A DNA stretch of 64,000 nucleotides from Bowmanella sp. JS7-9 (GTDB lineage Bacteria; Pseudomonadota; Gammaproteobacteria; Enterobacterales; Alteromonadaceae), in NCBI RefSeq assembly GCF_004329715.1, contig NZ_JXSY01000015.1, positions 160,874-224,873 of the forward strand, written 5' to 3'. Numbering within the stretch: the stretch's first letter is position 1; each line of letters begins with the position of its first letter. The notes under the pieces are model-generated. The model was not told the origin of the DNA. It did no database searches and saw only the letters and a program-made list of their open reading frames with translations. Below are positions 34,595 through 44,990 of this stretch, piece after piece. The position numbers and the translations under genes were made by a program.

Positions 34595-36064
34595 TTAGCC
34601 AAGTCGATAGTTTGGCGCTTCTTTGGTAATGGTCACATCGTGTACGTGTGATTCTCCCATTCCCGCCGCCGTGACTTTGACAAATTGCGGCTTAGTGCGC
34701 AGCTCATCAATGGTCGGACATCCGGTCAGGCCCATGGCAGAGCGCAGCCCACCCATTTGCTGATGCACAATATTGGCGATCGGGCCTTTGTACGCCACGC
34801 GCCCTTCGATACCTTCCGGCACCAGTTTCTCGGCATCTTTGCTGTCCTGGAAGTAACGATCCGAAGAGCCATGGCTCTGGTTCATCGCACCTAACGAGCC
34901 CATACCGCGATATGACTTATAATAACGGCCCTGATAAAGCTCCACTTCACCCGGCGCTTCCTCAGTTCCGGCCAGCATACTGCCGACCATCACACAGCTT
35001 GCGCCCGCGACTAAGGCTTTGGCGATATCACCAGAGAAACGAATACCGCCATCGGCAATAACCGGAATATCGGTGCCCGCCAGGCCGCTAACTGCATCAG
35101 AAATAGCAGTAATCTGTGGTACGCCGCATCCGGTCACAATGCGTGTGGTACAGATAGAGCCAGGGCCAATGCCCACTTTGACCGCATCCACACCTGCGTC
35201 GGCCAGTGCTTTAGCGCCTTCGGCCGTGGCAACGTTACCCGCAATCAGCTGTACATCCGGATAGTTGGCACGTACCCATTTAACCCGGTCAATTACGCCT
35301 TGCGAGTGACCGTGCGAGGTATCAACCAACAGTACATCCACCCCCGCTTCAACCAACAACTGAATACGCTCTTCAGTTCCAGCGCCAACGCTTACTGCAG
35401 CGCCAACGCGTAAACGCCCTAATTCATCTTTACAGGCATTCGGTTTGCTTTCGGCTTTTTGGAAATCTTTTACGGTAATCAGGCCTTTAAGCTTGAAGTT
35501 GTCGTCCACCACCAGAATTTTTTCGATGCGATGAGCATGCATTAATTCCAGCACCTGCTCAGACGGAGCACCTTCTTTAACGGTAACCAGTTTTTCTTTG
35601 ACAGTCATAACCTGACTGACTGGCATATCCAGTTTATTTTCGAAGCGCAAATCCCGGCCTGTAACAATGCCAACCAGGTTGTTATCGTCATCCACCACCG
35701 GGAAGCCAGAATAACCATGACGTTTGCTCAGTGCGTTAATTTCACCGACGGTCGCAGCTGGCGACACGGTCAATGGATCAGAAACCACGCCACTTTCGTA
35801 TTTTTTTACCATACGAACGTGTTCGGCCTGTTGTTCCGCAGTCATGTTCTTGTGAATAAAGCCCAATCCGCCTTCCTGCGCCAACGCAATCGCTAAACGT
35901 GCTTCCGTAACGGTGTCCATTGCAGCGGAAACCATCGGAATATTCAGCTCGATTTTACGTGTCAGTCGGGTTTTGAGATTCGCAGTGTGGGGGAGTACGG
36001 TCGAGTGACCTGGCACAAGTAATACGTCATCAAACGTGAGTGCCTCTTTAGCGATTCGCAACAT
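34595..36064 (-). CDS. guaB: IMP dehydrogenase
   Basis: GuaB, 489 residues, oxidises IMP to XMP. The TIM barrel is split by two CBS domains (about 93-205; [10 protein letters not shown] and [12 protein letters not shown]). The loop [17 protein letters not shown] carries the catalytic Cys. The flap has [10 protein letters not shown]. It is the first gene of guaBA and is divergent from xseA, as is common in gammaproteobacteria. Confidence 0.98.
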   Translation of the reverse strand: MLRIAKEALTFDDVLLVPGHSTVLPHTANLKTRLTRKIELNIPMVSAAMDTVTEARLAIALAQEGGLGFIHKNMTAEQQAEHVRMVKKYESGVVSDPLTVSPAATVGEINALSKRHGYSGFPVVDDDNNLVGIVTGRDLRFENKLDMPVSQVMTVKEKLVTVKEGAPSEQVLELMHAHRIEKILVVDDNFKLKGLITVKDFQKAESKPNACKDELGRLRVGAAVSVGAGTEERIQLLVEAGVDVLLVDTSHGHSQGVIDRVKWVRANYPDVQLIAGNVATAEGAKALADAGVDAVKVGIGPGSICTTRIVTGCGVPQITAISDAVSGLAGTDIPVIADGGIRFSGDIAKALVAGASCVMVGSMLAGTEEAPGEVELYQGRYYKSYRGMGSLGAMNQSHGSSDRYFQDSKDAEKLVPEGIEGRVAYKGPIANIVHQQMGGLRSAMGLTGCPTIDELRTKPQFVKVTAAGMGESHVHDVTITKEAPNYRLG

Positions 36065-36173
36065 TCAACAGCCCTTTTCAGTGGTGGATTTGTTGCGGCG
36101 GCATTGTAGCCGCTTTGCCCTTGCTGGTAAACTTCAATTTACAAAAAACCTTTGAGAAATCGCGCACCTAATC

Positions 36174-37523
36174 ATGATATCCCGCTCCTCCCCCGACAAG
36201 GCATTCACCGTTAGTAATCTTAACCGTCTGGCACGTAACATTCTTGAGGATGAATTAGGTAACGTCTGGGTAAAAGGAGATATCTCCAATATGCTGCGCG
36301 CCAGCTCAGGGCACTGGTACTTCACCCTGAAAGACAGCGGTGCACAGGTTAAGGCAGCCATGTTTCGTGGTAATAACCGTTTGATAAAACAACCGCCGAA
36401 AGACGGCGACGAGGTTATTGTGCGCGGAAGGATCAGTCTGTATGAGCCTCGCGGCGACTATCAGTTGATTGTCGAGCATATGCAAGGTGCCGGTGAAGGT
36501 CTGCTCAAACAAAAATTTGAACAACTCAAGGCGCAATTGCACAGTGAAGGTTTGTTCGACCCGAAACATAAACAAGCACTGCCAGACAATATCCACCGGG
36601 TTGGGGTGATTACCTCGCCGGATGGCGCAGCACTGCACGATATTCTCACCGTGCTGAAACGACGCTCCCCGACCACAGAAGTCGTGATTTACCCAACTCA
36701 GGTACAAGGTACACCGGCCACCATGCAAATTGCCGAAGCAATTTCCATGGCAAATCTGCGTAATGACGTCGACGTGCTGATCGTGGGCCGCGGTGGTGGC
36801 TCGTTGGAAGATCTGTGGTGTTTTAACGAAGAGCCGGTCGCCAGAGCGATATTCGCCTCCCATATACCTGTTATCAGTGCTGTGGGCCATGAAACCGATT
36901 TTTCCATTGCCGATATGGTTGCCGACCTGCGGGCACCAACGCCATCCGCCGCGGCGGAGTTGGTCAGTGCAGATAGACGCGAACACCTGCGGCAATTGAC
37001 CGCGCTGCGACAACAACTGCTGGCTCGCTTACAAAGCCATTTACGCACTGCGCACCAACACATCGATTTGGCCCAGGCCCGTCTGGCCCGATTGCATCCT
37101 GAATACCGTCTGCAACAACAGGCGCAGCGAATCGACAACCTGCAAGTACGCTTAAATGGCAGCATTCACAGCGTGTTACAGACTGCAGAAAGCCGTCTAC
37201 AGCGATCATACGCCAGATTACAACAGCAGTCTCCGGTGCATGCTGTTAAACAAGCCACGCAACAGCAACGCATGCTGCAAAAGGCCCTGAATGCTGCGAT
37301 GTTGGCTCGTATCCAGCAGGCTGGCGTTCAACTTAGTGAACAAGCGCACCTGCTCAATACGTTGAGCCCGCTCAGTACGTTGGAGCGTGGTTTTAGCGTG
37401 CCGTTTCAGCCAGATGGCCAGCTGATCCGTTCCGTACATCAGGTGAAGGCCGGAGATAATATGATTAACCGCTTAGTTGATGGCGAGATTATTAGCCAGG
37501 TAATTGAAGTACAAACAAATTAA
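36174..37523 (+). CDS. xseA: Exodeoxyribonuclease VII large subunit
   Basis: XseA, 449 residues. It has an N-terminal OB fold ([40 protein letters not shown]), a catalytic core with [32 protein letters not shown] and [30 protein letters not shown], then a long coiled coil (about 260-400). The C-terminal [11 protein letters not shown] is typical. It forms single-strand exonuclease VII with XseB, encoded elsewhere. Confidence 0.97.
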   Translation: MISRSSPDKAFTVSNLNRLARNILEDELGNVWVKGDISNMLRASSGHWYFTLKDSGAQVKAAMFRGNNRLIKQPPKDGDEVIVRGRISLYEPRGDYQLIVEHMQGAGEGLLKQKFEQLKAQLHSEGLFDPKHKQALPDNIHRVGVITSPDGAALHDILTVLKRRSPTTEVVIYPTQVQGTPATMQIAEAISMANLRNDVDVLIVGRGGGSLEDLWCFNEEPVARAIFASHIPVISAVGHETDFSIADMVADLRAPTPSAAAELVSADRREHLRQLTALRQQLLARLQSHLRTAHQHIDLAQARLARLHPEYRLQQQAQRIDNLQVRLNGSIHSVLQTAESRLQRSYARLQQQSPVHAVKQATQQQRMLQKALNAAMLARIQQAGVQLSEQAHLLNTLSPLSTLERGFSVPFQPDGQLIRSVHQVKAGDNMINRLVDGEIISQVIEVQTN

Positions 37524-37612
37524 CGGTTAATTTCTGGTCTGCTGCCCATGGTAATGCTAGCCTTTAAACACTTACGTTTGTTCGGATCACGCCTTTGCCG
37601 GTCATTTACCGT

Positions 37613-39739
37613 ATGCACGGGAAAATCAAAAACCGCGTCATCATGTTCTTTGTCGTGTTTGAACTGTTGGCGTACCTGCTGATCCAAATTTTCTATAACC
37701 TGACCTATTCCGATCAGTTGCTGCAGCAAAAATCTGTCGAAATCAAACGCCTGTTTGCAGTCAGTGCGATGCAAATCACCCGTATTAGTCAGCAAATGGA
37801 AGACAAAGCCACTGCATTAGCGATAAGTGGTGAACAACTGTATCGTCAGCAACAGCGCAATCCGCAGACACTCGAGGCTTTGCAGCAAGAAGCCGGCATC
37901 ATTTTGCTCAGCCAGTTTAGTGACTTTACCCTGGCGCTTGGTGGTGGAATTTGGTTTGAACCATTCCGGCTGTTACCCGAACAACGACTCTTTGGCCCCT
38001 ATTTTTTCTGGCAAGATCAACAACCCATTGTGTCCTGGGAGCTTAATTCAGATGAATACAATTACCCCAGTCAGGATTGGTACACAGTCGCAAATGCCGA
38101 GGCGCTAGATCAACCAGACCAATCTTTACATCCGTTAGTTTGGTCTGACCCGTATTTTGATGAAGCGGGTACGTTCAGCATGATGATTACCGTCGATGCA
38201 CTGATGCGCGACGAAAATGGCGACTACTTGGGTATGGCCACCGTAGACTGGGCACTCAGTAACCTCAATCAAGTACTTCAAAACCACCGCCCTACTCCTT
38301 TGACGCAAAGTTATTTAATTCATCGCGCCAGCGATACTGTGGTTAATCTGGTCAATGACGATAAGAGCTTTCAGCGAACCGACAGCTTCTACTGGGCCAG
38401 CCAACTGGCCGAATTACAGTCGATGCAACAGGCACGTCAATCCCTGTTAACTGCCCCGGATGGTGAGTCTTACTTGATGTTTCACCAGCGCGCCGGACAT
38501 GAATTTGATTTGATCTCGCTCACCCCGCTGAGTGAGTTAAAAAAGGAAATCAACCGATTTGCCGTGTTAGTCGCCAGCCTCGGCGGCTTCATAGCACTCG
38601 CTTTCATGATCTTAATGTTTTGGTTGATTCGCTTTGTGTTTTCACCGTTTGACAAGGTACTTAAACTGATTAATCAGTCTATTCAGATGCCTGAGCATAA
38701 TCAGGTTGATGTTAAGATTAACCCGATCAATTACAACGAAGACAATGAATTTACCCCCATCGTGCAGGCGCTTAACCGGGTTTACTTACAGATCGATAAT
38801 TACCTGCAACAAATTACCCGCAATAACCAGCAACTTGAGCGCTCACGGGCTGATTATTTGCAATTAAATGAACAACTTGAAGAAAAAGTCACTATCCGGA
38901 CCCGCGAACTAGAAGCCAAACATCAAGCGATGACTGAGTCATTGCAACGGCTCAAAGACGCTCAACAACAAATGGTCGAACAGGAAAAACATGCTTCGTT
39001 AGGCAAATTGGTGGCTGGTGTTGCACACGAAATTAACACGCCTCTGGGCGTGTCAGTTACAGCGATAACCACCCTGGAACACAAAGTTAAGAACATTATC
39101 GATAAATACAACGACGGCAGCCTGCGTAAAAAGGACTTTCAACAATTCTGTGATGAACTTGTGCAGGTCAGCGATATCGTCACCGCGAATCTGGAGCGCG
39201 CCGCATTACTGGTGCAAAGCTTTAAACAGGTGGCCGTGGATCAATCGTCCGAGCAATGCCGAAGTATTGAACTTGGGGATTATCTCGATCAGGTTATTCG
39301 CTCTCTGGCGCCGAAACTGAAACACAGTCCCCATCAGTTAATCTTTACCCCGCCCAGCGAACCTGTTCAACTTTATGTGGCACCGGGCGCCGTCGCACAG
39401 GTGATTACCAATATTGTCGATAATGCGCTGGCCCATGCATTTCAACAAACACCCCATGGCAAGATCACCTTGTCTATCAGCCAGCATGGCGATAAAGCAA
39501 AAATCATTATTGCCGACAATGGTGCGGGAATGGATAAGGACACCTTGCGCCAGCTATATGAGCCATTTTTCACCACAGCACGCAATACAGGCGGAAGTGG
39601 TCTGGGCATGCATTTGGTTTACAACCTGGTACACCAGCAGCTCAAAGGCACGATCAAATGTAAAAGCGCGGTGGGCAAAGGTACTGAGTACACCATTTTA
39701 CTGCCATTGGATGTGCGTACTCAAAAAACTGATGCTTAA
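37613..39739 (+). CDS. Membrane sensor histidine kinase, orphan
   Basis: A 708-residue kinase with TM1 (about 9-29), a periplasmic sensor of about 285 residues that looks Cache-like (GGGIWFEP, YPSQDWYTVA, WSDPYFDEAGTFSMMI), TM2 (about 320-345), a HAMP-like linker, a coiled coil (about 400-460), an H-box GVAHEINTPLG with phospho-His near 472, and a HATPase domain with NIVDNALAHAF, DNGAGMD and GGSGLGMHLV. The H-box type is that of phosphatase-capable HisKA kinases. No response regulator is adjacent. ATG 37613 is used; a TTG at 37595 is possible. Ligand and target are unknown. Confidence 0.88.
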   Translation: MHGKIKNRVIMFFVVFELLAYLLIQIFYNLTYSDQLLQQKSVEIKRLFAVSAMQITRISQQMEDKATALAISGEQLYRQQQRNPQTLEALQQEAGIILLSQFSDFTLALGGGIWFEPFRLLPEQRLFGPYFFWQDQQPIVSWELNSDEYNYPSQDWYTVANAEALDQPDQSLHPLVWSDPYFDEAGTFSMMITVDALMRDENGDYLGMATVDWALSNLNQVLQNHRPTPLTQSYLIHRASDTVVNLVNDDKSFQRTDSFYWASQLAELQSMQQARQSLLTAPDGESYLMFHQRAGHEFDLISLTPLSELKKEINRFAVLVASLGGFIALAFMILMFWLIRFVFSPFDKVLKLINQSIQMPEHNQVDVKINPINYNEDNEFTPIVQALNRVYLQIDNYLQQITRNNQQLERSRADYLQLNEQLEEKVTIRTRELEAKHQAMTESLQRLKDAQQQMVEQEKHASLGKLVAGVAHEINTPLGVSVTAITTLEHKVKNIIDKYNDGSLRKKDFQQFCDELVQVSDIVTANLERAALLVQSFKQVAVDQSSEQCRSIELGDYLDQVIRSLAPKLKHSPHQLIFTPPSEPVQLYVAPGAVAQVITNIVDNALAHAFQQTPHGKITLSISQHGDKAKIIIADNGAGMDKDTLRQLYEPFFTTARNTGGSGLGMHLVYNLVHQQLKGTIKCKSAVGKGTEYTILLPLDVRTQKTDA

Positions 39740-39767
39740 TCTCGCAGGAAGTAATCCGGGCTCAACA

Positions 39768-39800
39768 CAAAAAAGCCTGACGCGAGGTCAGGCTCTTTTA
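39768..39800. terminator. Bidirectional terminator between the kinase gene and gnd
   Basis: AGCCTGAC (39774-39781) pairs with GTCAGGCT (39787-39794), with A- and T-runs on the two sides. Confidence 0.88.
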
Positions 39801-39812
39801 TACGTAATGATT

Positions 39813-41264
39813 TTACACGTTGTAGGTTGAGGAGGCGGTATCGCCACCGCGACCTGTCCAATTGGTGTGGAAAAACTCACCACGGGGACGGTCCAAACGC
39901 TCATAGGTGTGGGCGCCAAAGTAGTCACGTTGTGCCTGTAACAGGTTGGCCGGTAACCGTGCATGGCGGTAGCCATCGAAATAACTCAGTGCCGCACTGA
40001 AAGTTGGCGTCGGGATACCGTTTTGCGCTGCGGTAGCCACAACGTTACGCCAGCCAGACTGAGCACTCATCAATTTTTCGACGAAATACTCATCCACCAT
40101 CAGGTTGGACAATTCTGGATTACGGTCAAACGCTTCTTTAATGTGTTGCAGGAAAGTCGAACGGATAATACAGCCACCACGCCACATCAGCGCGATACCG
40201 CCGTAATTCAGATCCCAGCCAAATTCTTTGGCCGCTTCACGCATCAACACGTAGCCTTGCGCATAGGAAACGATTTTAGAAGCCAGCAGTGCTTTACGAA
40301 TATCTTCCACAAATGCCGCTTTGTCGCCACTGAATGTTGGCTGTGGCCCACTCAGGACAGACGATGCTGCTACACGCTCATCTTTTTGTGCAGACAAACA
40401 ACGAGCAAATACGGCTTCACCGATCAGGGTAAGCGGGACACCGTGTTCCAGTGCCGACACCGCGGTCCACTTGCCGGTACCTTTTTGACCCGCTGTATCG
40501 AGAATTTTCTCGACCAGTGGCTCACCGTCTTCTTTGTAACCGAGAATGTCACGGGTGATTTCAATCAGGTAACTGTCCAGTTCGCCCTCATTCCAGTCCG
40601 CGAACACCTTGTGCATCTCATCGGCTGACATGCACAGCAGTTCTTTCATGATTTGATAGGCTTCGCAAATTAATTGCATATCGCCGTATTCGATACCGTT
40701 ATGTACCATTTTTACGAAATGGCCAGCGCCATCCTGCCCCACCCAGTCACAACAAGGTGTGCCATCTTCCACTTTGGCAGAAATAGCCTGAAAGATATCT
40801 TTAACTGCAGGCCAGGCCTTTGGTGACCCACCTGGCATAATGGATGGACCGGTTAATGCGCCTTCCTCGCCACCTGATACTCCGGTGCCGATATACAGCA
40901 AACCTTTTTGTTCCAGATAGTGAGTACGACGATTTGAATCAGGGAAGTGGGTGTTGCCGCCGTCGATAATGATATCGCCCGGCTCAAGGTGCGGGATCAA
41001 TTGCTCAATGGTATCGTCCACCGGCTGACCCGCTTTGACCATCAGCATGATCTTGCGTGGCGTTTCCAGCGACGCGACCAGCTCTTCTATACTAAACGCG
41101 CCACGAATGCTTTTGCCTTGCGCTCGTCCTGCCAAAAACTTGCTTACTTTATCGGTTGAACGGTTATATGCCGTTACCGTAAACCCTTTACTGGCCATGT
41201 TCAGAATGAGGTTCTCCCCCATTACTGCCAGACCTACCACCGCAATGTCAGAACGCTCTTTCAT
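39813..41264 (-). CDS. gnd: 6-phosphogluconate dehydrogenase, decarboxylating
   Basis: Gnd, 483 residues, oxidises 6-phosphogluconate to ribulose-5-phosphate with NADP. It has IAVVGLAVMGENLILNMASK (Rossmann motif), IIDGGNTHFPDSNRR, GTGVSGGEEGALTGPSIMPG, FVKMVHNGIEYGDMQLICEA with the catalytic Lys, and GRGGDTASSTYNV at the end. The ATG at 41264 is chosen by family length and an AAGG six bases upstream. It is monocistronic, with a palindrome at 41420-41437 in its upstream region. Confidence 0.97.
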   Translation of the reverse strand: MKERSDIAVVGLAVMGENLILNMASKGFTVTAYNRSTDKVSKFLAGRAQGKSIRGAFSIEELVASLETPRKIMLMVKAGQPVDDTIEQLIPHLEPGDIIIDGGNTHFPDSNRRTHYLEQKGLLYIGTGVSGGEEGALTGPSIMPGGSPKAWPAVKDIFQAISAKVEDGTPCCDWVGQDGAGHFVKMVHNGIEYGDMQLICEAYQIMKELLCMSADEMHKVFADWNEGELDSYLIEITRDILGYKEDGEPLVEKILDTAGQKGTGKWTAVSALEHGVPLTLIGEAVFARCLSAQKDERVAASSVLSGPQPTFSGDKAAFVEDIRKALLASKIVSYAQGYVLMREAAKEFGWDLNYGGIALMWRGGCIIRSTFLQHIKEAFDRNPELSNLMVDEYFVEKLMSAQSGWRNVVATAAQNGIPTPTFSAALSYFDGYRHARLPANLLQAQRDYFGAHTYERLDRPRGEFFHTNWTGRGGDTASSTYNV

Positions 41265-41419
41265 CTTCGACCTTTTCACCCGTAGTCCAGAAAGTCGCAT
41301 AATGTATTGTTTTAGGCGCCGATTCTCAAGCCAAATCGCGGTTTTCAGCGCAATTCGCTAAGCGTCTGTGCCCAATTTATGATGCGAGTTTGAACAATTT
41401 GTTAACCATTGAAGCCCAA

Positions 41420-41437
41420 CTTTGTGCCTGCACAAAG
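41420..41437. promoter_or_regulatory. Perfect palindrome upstream of gnd
   Basis: CTTTGTG-CCTG-CACAAAG, 7-bp arms with a 4-base centre, about 156 bases upstream of gnd. It may be an operator; the binding protein is unknown. Confidence 0.35.
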
Positions 41438-41452
41438 GTTAGGGCAAATTTT

Positions 41453-41480
41453 GTATAAAAAAACCCGGCGAAGCCGGGTT
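41453..41480 (-). terminator. Terminator of the ABC transporter unit
   Basis: AACCCGGC (41462-41469) pairs with GCCGGGTT (41473-41480). On the minus strand a run of seven T follows. Confidence 0.88.
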
Positions 41481-41488
41481 GTTAATCG

Positions 41489-42415
41489 TTATTCCGTAAA
41501 GAAATCCTGTAACGGTTGTAACAGTGACTGTAATGCCACATCGTTTACCACAAAATAGCGCCCTTGCTGATACGCCTGCACATCACCACTGATTTCCAGC
41601 ACCACATGTTGCTCTGTTGTAGCAAAACGCCACAATTGCTGTCGCCCATCAGCAGCTATCAGGCTAAGTTCTGTCACTTCAGCGCCTTCTGGCCAGCCAG
41701 CAGAAAATTCGCTGAATTGCAGATTACCCACACTATCAAACACAGTTTGCGCGATGGTGGGGTATTTCAATTGGGCATTGTCAGGTTGGCTTAGCAACAC
41801 CGCCTGGTTCTCCTGCAGTGCAATTTGCCAGCCGCCTTCGCCTATGCGCACCACCTGGCTTAATGCAAAATCAGCGGCAAGCAGATGTTTGTCCAGCCAC
41901 TCTTCGGCAGACGTAGGCAAAGAAATTTGTTGGTCAATCAGATAACTTTGTTTGGCTGTCGGCAGACGCGCATACATACCAATACCTGCGCTGGCGCGCT
42001 TACCTAACAAAGCCTGCCAATTGGCATCGTCGCTATACAGGCCAACCAGCGTTGCTTCACTGCCCTCGTCATTGATGTCCTGCACACCAAGCCGGTAATA
42101 CTGATCCTGACGGGCCGTTTTGGCTTCTTCCAATCGCGCTTCTGACAACCCCAGCAGCAGATCGGCCAATTTATCCTGCGCGGCAGGATATTCCAGCGAG
42201 TCTGCCCACCATTGCTGGCCACGTTGACTAAAGTTAAGTGCGGGTTGCCCGGGGCGCGCCAGACTGATTCTATTTATTTCAGTACCATGCAGCATAAGCC
42301 CCGGCAACAGAGGGCCATCCACCTGTTCCTGTTGGATTTGCTGGCTGGTGTACAGGTAATAGCCGCCCAGCCCCAGCAGGATAACCGCCAATAATCGCAG
42401 TAAATGGTTTGTCAT
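41489..42415 (-). CDS. DUF4340-type protein of a Gld-like ABC unit
   Basis: A 308-residue protein with one N-terminal membrane anchor (HLLRLLAVILLGLGGYYLY) and a periplasmic beta-rich body, fitting DUF4340. The ATG at 42415 overlaps the stop of the GldG-like gene by 3 bases (ATGA), so the pair is coupled. Typical members are encoded next to Gld-type ABC exporters, as here. The function is not established. The gene ends shortly before a strong terminator. Confidence 0.82.
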   Translation of the reverse strand: MTNHLLRLLAVILLGLGGYYLYTSQQIQQEQVDGPLLPGLMLHGTEINRISLARPGQPALNFSQRGQQWWADSLEYPAAQDKLADLLLGLSEARLEEAKTARQDQYYRLGVQDINDEGSEATLVGLYSDDANWQALLGKRASAGIGMYARLPTAKQSYLIDQQISLPTSAEEWLDKHLLAADFALSQVVRIGEGGWQIALQENQAVLLSQPDNAQLKYPTIAQTVFDSVGNLQFSEFSAGWPEGAEVTELSLIAADGRQQLWRFATTEQHVVLEISGDVQAYQQGRYFVVNDVALQSLLQPLQDFFTE

Positions 42416-44253
42416 TTTGCCTTTCTCCCCGCTCTGCGACGCATCATGCGCGACAGCAACCACAGGATACTTACCAATAACACTGGAGCCACAGCGATAT
42501 TCAGTACTTTCAGCCACATGCCGAGTATCTCAATATCTTTATCCAGTTGATGGCGCACTTCACGTAACTCTTTTCGGATCTCAATTTTCTTATCGAGAAA
42601 CTGATCAACCGCAGCCTGTTGTTCCGGGCTCAGAATCAATGCGCCACCTTCGGCCTGTTGCGCCTGCAGTCCGGCTAACTGCTGCTCGGTTTGCGCCAGC
42701 TCATCCTGCAATCGTTGTTCCTGAGCGCGGAATGATTGCTCTGCTTTGACGGTCAATGCCTGCACCACTTCAAACGGACGCGCATAGGTGCCGCGCCCGC
42801 GTACACTGATCAACGCATTACTGCCGCCGAGGTTTTCCACCGCATTGGTAACAAAATCACCGTTATTCGCGAATGGAGTAAACACATTCTGGCCGAAAAA
42901 GTTTGCCTGACTGCCCCAGAAGCGATCGGTCAGGAGGTCAGTGTCTGCCACCACAATCAGGTTGATCGCCGCCCCTTTGCTTAACCATGGAGACTGCCAT
43001 TCCACACCTTCCGGTATGCTGGTAAAAGCAGAATTCGCCTTGCCATGAATGCGTGCGGCCAGCGTATAGCGCTGTTGCTGATCGTCAAATGCGCGCGCAA
43101 GCTCGGCGACATCGCGCAACTGTCCATATCGCGGGGCATCAATCGTCGCGGCATGCACAGAGCTTTGCAGTAATGGCGTGAAGCTGCTCTCGGCTCCTTG
43201 CTGCTTATTCAGCACGCCAAATGACGCGCCGTTAATTACCTGCAGCCCTGCGGTCGTGATGTCATCCACATCCAGGCTATCACCGGTCAGGCCCACATAA
43301 CCAAGATGTCGCTCAACCCCATTTTGCGTGCGGATCTCCAACCCGTTCTGGGCATCCAACAACACCGCATTGGGATCAAACGATACGCCCCAGGCAGCAA
43401 GCAGCGATGCCAATGGGTTTTCAGCGGCAGGCGGGGCAAACATCGCCATGGGATCCGACTCAGCCACAGGATCCAAAAACAACATGGCCTTACCACCAGC
43501 CAGAACATACTGGTCAATGGCGACCAGTAACGCCTCCGAGTAACCTTTCGGCGCCACCAACATCAGCACATCAGTCTCTTCCGGAATGGATTGAGCGTCG
43601 TTACCGAGGGTTTCAACCTCGTATAGCTGCTCCAACTGGGTAAATAACACCCAGGCAGGATCGAATCGACCGGACATAGGATTTTGTCCACCGTTTACCG
43701 GCAGGTCGGTAATCACGGTGACATGCACGGGCTTAGGATCACTGAGCTTATGCAGCAGTTTACTGATTTCGTATTCTAAAAAACGCTCCTGTTGCAGATC
43801 GAAAAACGCGACCACCGCCTGCTCGTCATAGGCGTTGCGTCCGGCCAGCCCCAGATAAATGGCATCACCGGCGGCACCAATGCTGGCTGCGGTCAGGCCA
43901 AACTCGTCCGCTTGATCTTCCGCTTCTGAAAACGGCTCAGGATCGACCTTGTGCAGAATAATCTTGCCATCGGCGGTACTGGCGTATTCTTCCAGCAAGC
44001 TATACACGCGATTGGCGTAATTGCGTAACTGGGTCATGCCTGTGGAGGCTTTATCCGAATAGAAAAAATACAGGTTAACCGGTTCATCGATATCCGCCAC
44101 GATGGCCTTACTGCCGGCAGATAACGAGTAAATCTGCTGCTCGGTTAAATCCAGACGGGTATCTTTTAAAAAGGTGTTGTTGAGTAACACCAGCACTGCA
44201 AACGCCAGTGCCAGCAACACAAATGTCAGTGAGCGAGAGAGAATCGTTAACAT
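42412..44253 (-). CDS. GldG-like ABC transporter auxiliary protein
   Basis: A 613-residue protein with an N-terminal transmembrane helix (FVLLALAFAVLVLLNNTFL), a large GldG-type extracytoplasmic domain (LDLTEQQIYSLSAGSKAIV, FDLQQERFLEYEISKLLHKL, ADTDLLTDRFW), a coiled coil (about 515-580) and a C-terminal helix (VAPVLLVSILWLLSRMMRR). It corresponds to the auxiliary subunit of Gld-type transporters, also found outside gliding bacteria. The start at ATG 44253 follows the permease stop directly, with AGAAGG upstream. Confidence 0.85.
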   Translation of the reverse strand: MLTILSRSLTFVLLALAFAVLVLLNNTFLKDTRLDLTEQQIYSLSAGSKAIVADIDEPVNLYFFYSDKASTGMTQLRNYANRVYSLLEEYASTADGKIILHKVDPEPFSEAEDQADEFGLTAASIGAAGDAIYLGLAGRNAYDEQAVVAFFDLQQERFLEYEISKLLHKLSDPKPVHVTVITDLPVNGGQNPMSGRFDPAWVLFTQLEQLYEVETLGNDAQSIPEETDVLMLVAPKGYSEALLVAIDQYVLAGGKAMLFLDPVAESDPMAMFAPPAAENPLASLLAAWGVSFDPNAVLLDAQNGLEIRTQNGVERHLGYVGLTGDSLDVDDITTAGLQVINGASFGVLNKQQGAESSFTPLLQSSVHAATIDAPRYGQLRDVAELARAFDDQQQRYTLAARIHGKANSAFTSIPEGVEWQSPWLSKGAAINLIVVADTDLLTDRFWGSQANFFGQNVFTPFANNGDFVTNAVENLGGSNALISVRGRGTYARPFEVVQALTVKAEQSFRAQEQRLQDELAQTEQQLAGLQAQQAEGGALILSPEQQAAVDQFLDKKIEIRKELREVRHQLDKDIEILGMWLKVLNIAVAPVLLVSILWLLSRMMRRRAGRKAK

Positions 44254-44254
44254 C

Positions 44255-44989
44255 TTATTCGGCCTTCTTGTGCTCAATCACTAAACGCCCGGCGTATAAC
44301 CACACCAGCGCCACCAAAACAAAATAGCCCACATCATTTAACGCAATCACGCCTTTGGCCATCGCATCAAAATGGCTGAGGAAGCTAAAACTAGCGAGGG
44401 TATCCAACACCAGAACCGGGAGCACATCGTTAAACGCATTGAGGATGAGCCCACTGCCACTTAGCACAAACAGAAAACACACCACCACGGCGAGGATAAA
44501 GGCAATCACCTGAGATTTAGATAGTGCCGACATACACATACCGATGGCCAGAAACGCGCCTGACATCAGCCAGCTACCTAGATACGCAGCCAGAATAATG
44601 CCGTTATCCGGATTACCCAGATAATTTACTGTTAGCCAAAGTGGGAAGGTCAGTGCCAATGCCAGTCCTAACACCAGCCAGGCCGCGAGAAACTTACCCA
44701 GCATAGCCTGCCACACTGAAATCGGCAGGGTCATCAACAATTCAATGCTGCCGCTCTTGCGCTCTTCAGACCAACTACGCATGGCCATCGCTGGCACCAA
44801 AAACAGATACAACCAGGGATGAAAATTAAAAAACGGTAATAAATCCGCCTGGCCACGCTCGTATAAGCTGCCAAAGCTAAAGGTAAATACCGCACTCAAA
44901 CTTAAGAAGATGGCGATAAATACGTACGCTACCGGTGTCGCAAAAAAGCTGCTGAATTCACGGCGCAGAATAATCAGGGTATTGCCCAT
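44255..44989 (-). CDS. ABC-2 type permease, GldF-like
   Basis: A 244-residue integral membrane protein with about six spans. Features are the N-terminal IILRREFSSFFATPVAYVFI, ERKSGSIELLMTLPISVWQ (the conserved ABC-2 loop) and LVLDTLASFSFLSHFDAMAKG. This is the channel subunit working with the ATPase directly upstream (1-base gap) and the GldG-like protein downstream. Confidence 0.9.
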   Translation of the reverse strand: MGNTLIILRREFSSFFATPVAYVFIAIFLSLSAVFTFSFGSLYERGQADLLPFFNFHPWLYLFLVPAMAMRSWSEERKSGSIELLMTLPISVWQAMLGKFLAAWLVLGLALALTFPLWLTVNYLGNPDNGIILAAYLGSWLMSGAFLAIGMCMSALSKSQVIAFILAVVVCFLFVLSGSGLILNAFNDVLPVLVLDTLASFSFLSHFDAMAKGVIALNDVGYFVLVALVWLYAGRLVIEHKKAE

Positions 44990-44990
44990 T

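Noticed and set aside
36306..37016. Minus-strand frame of 236 codons inside xseA
   Set aside because: Antisense shadow; codon pattern follows xseA.
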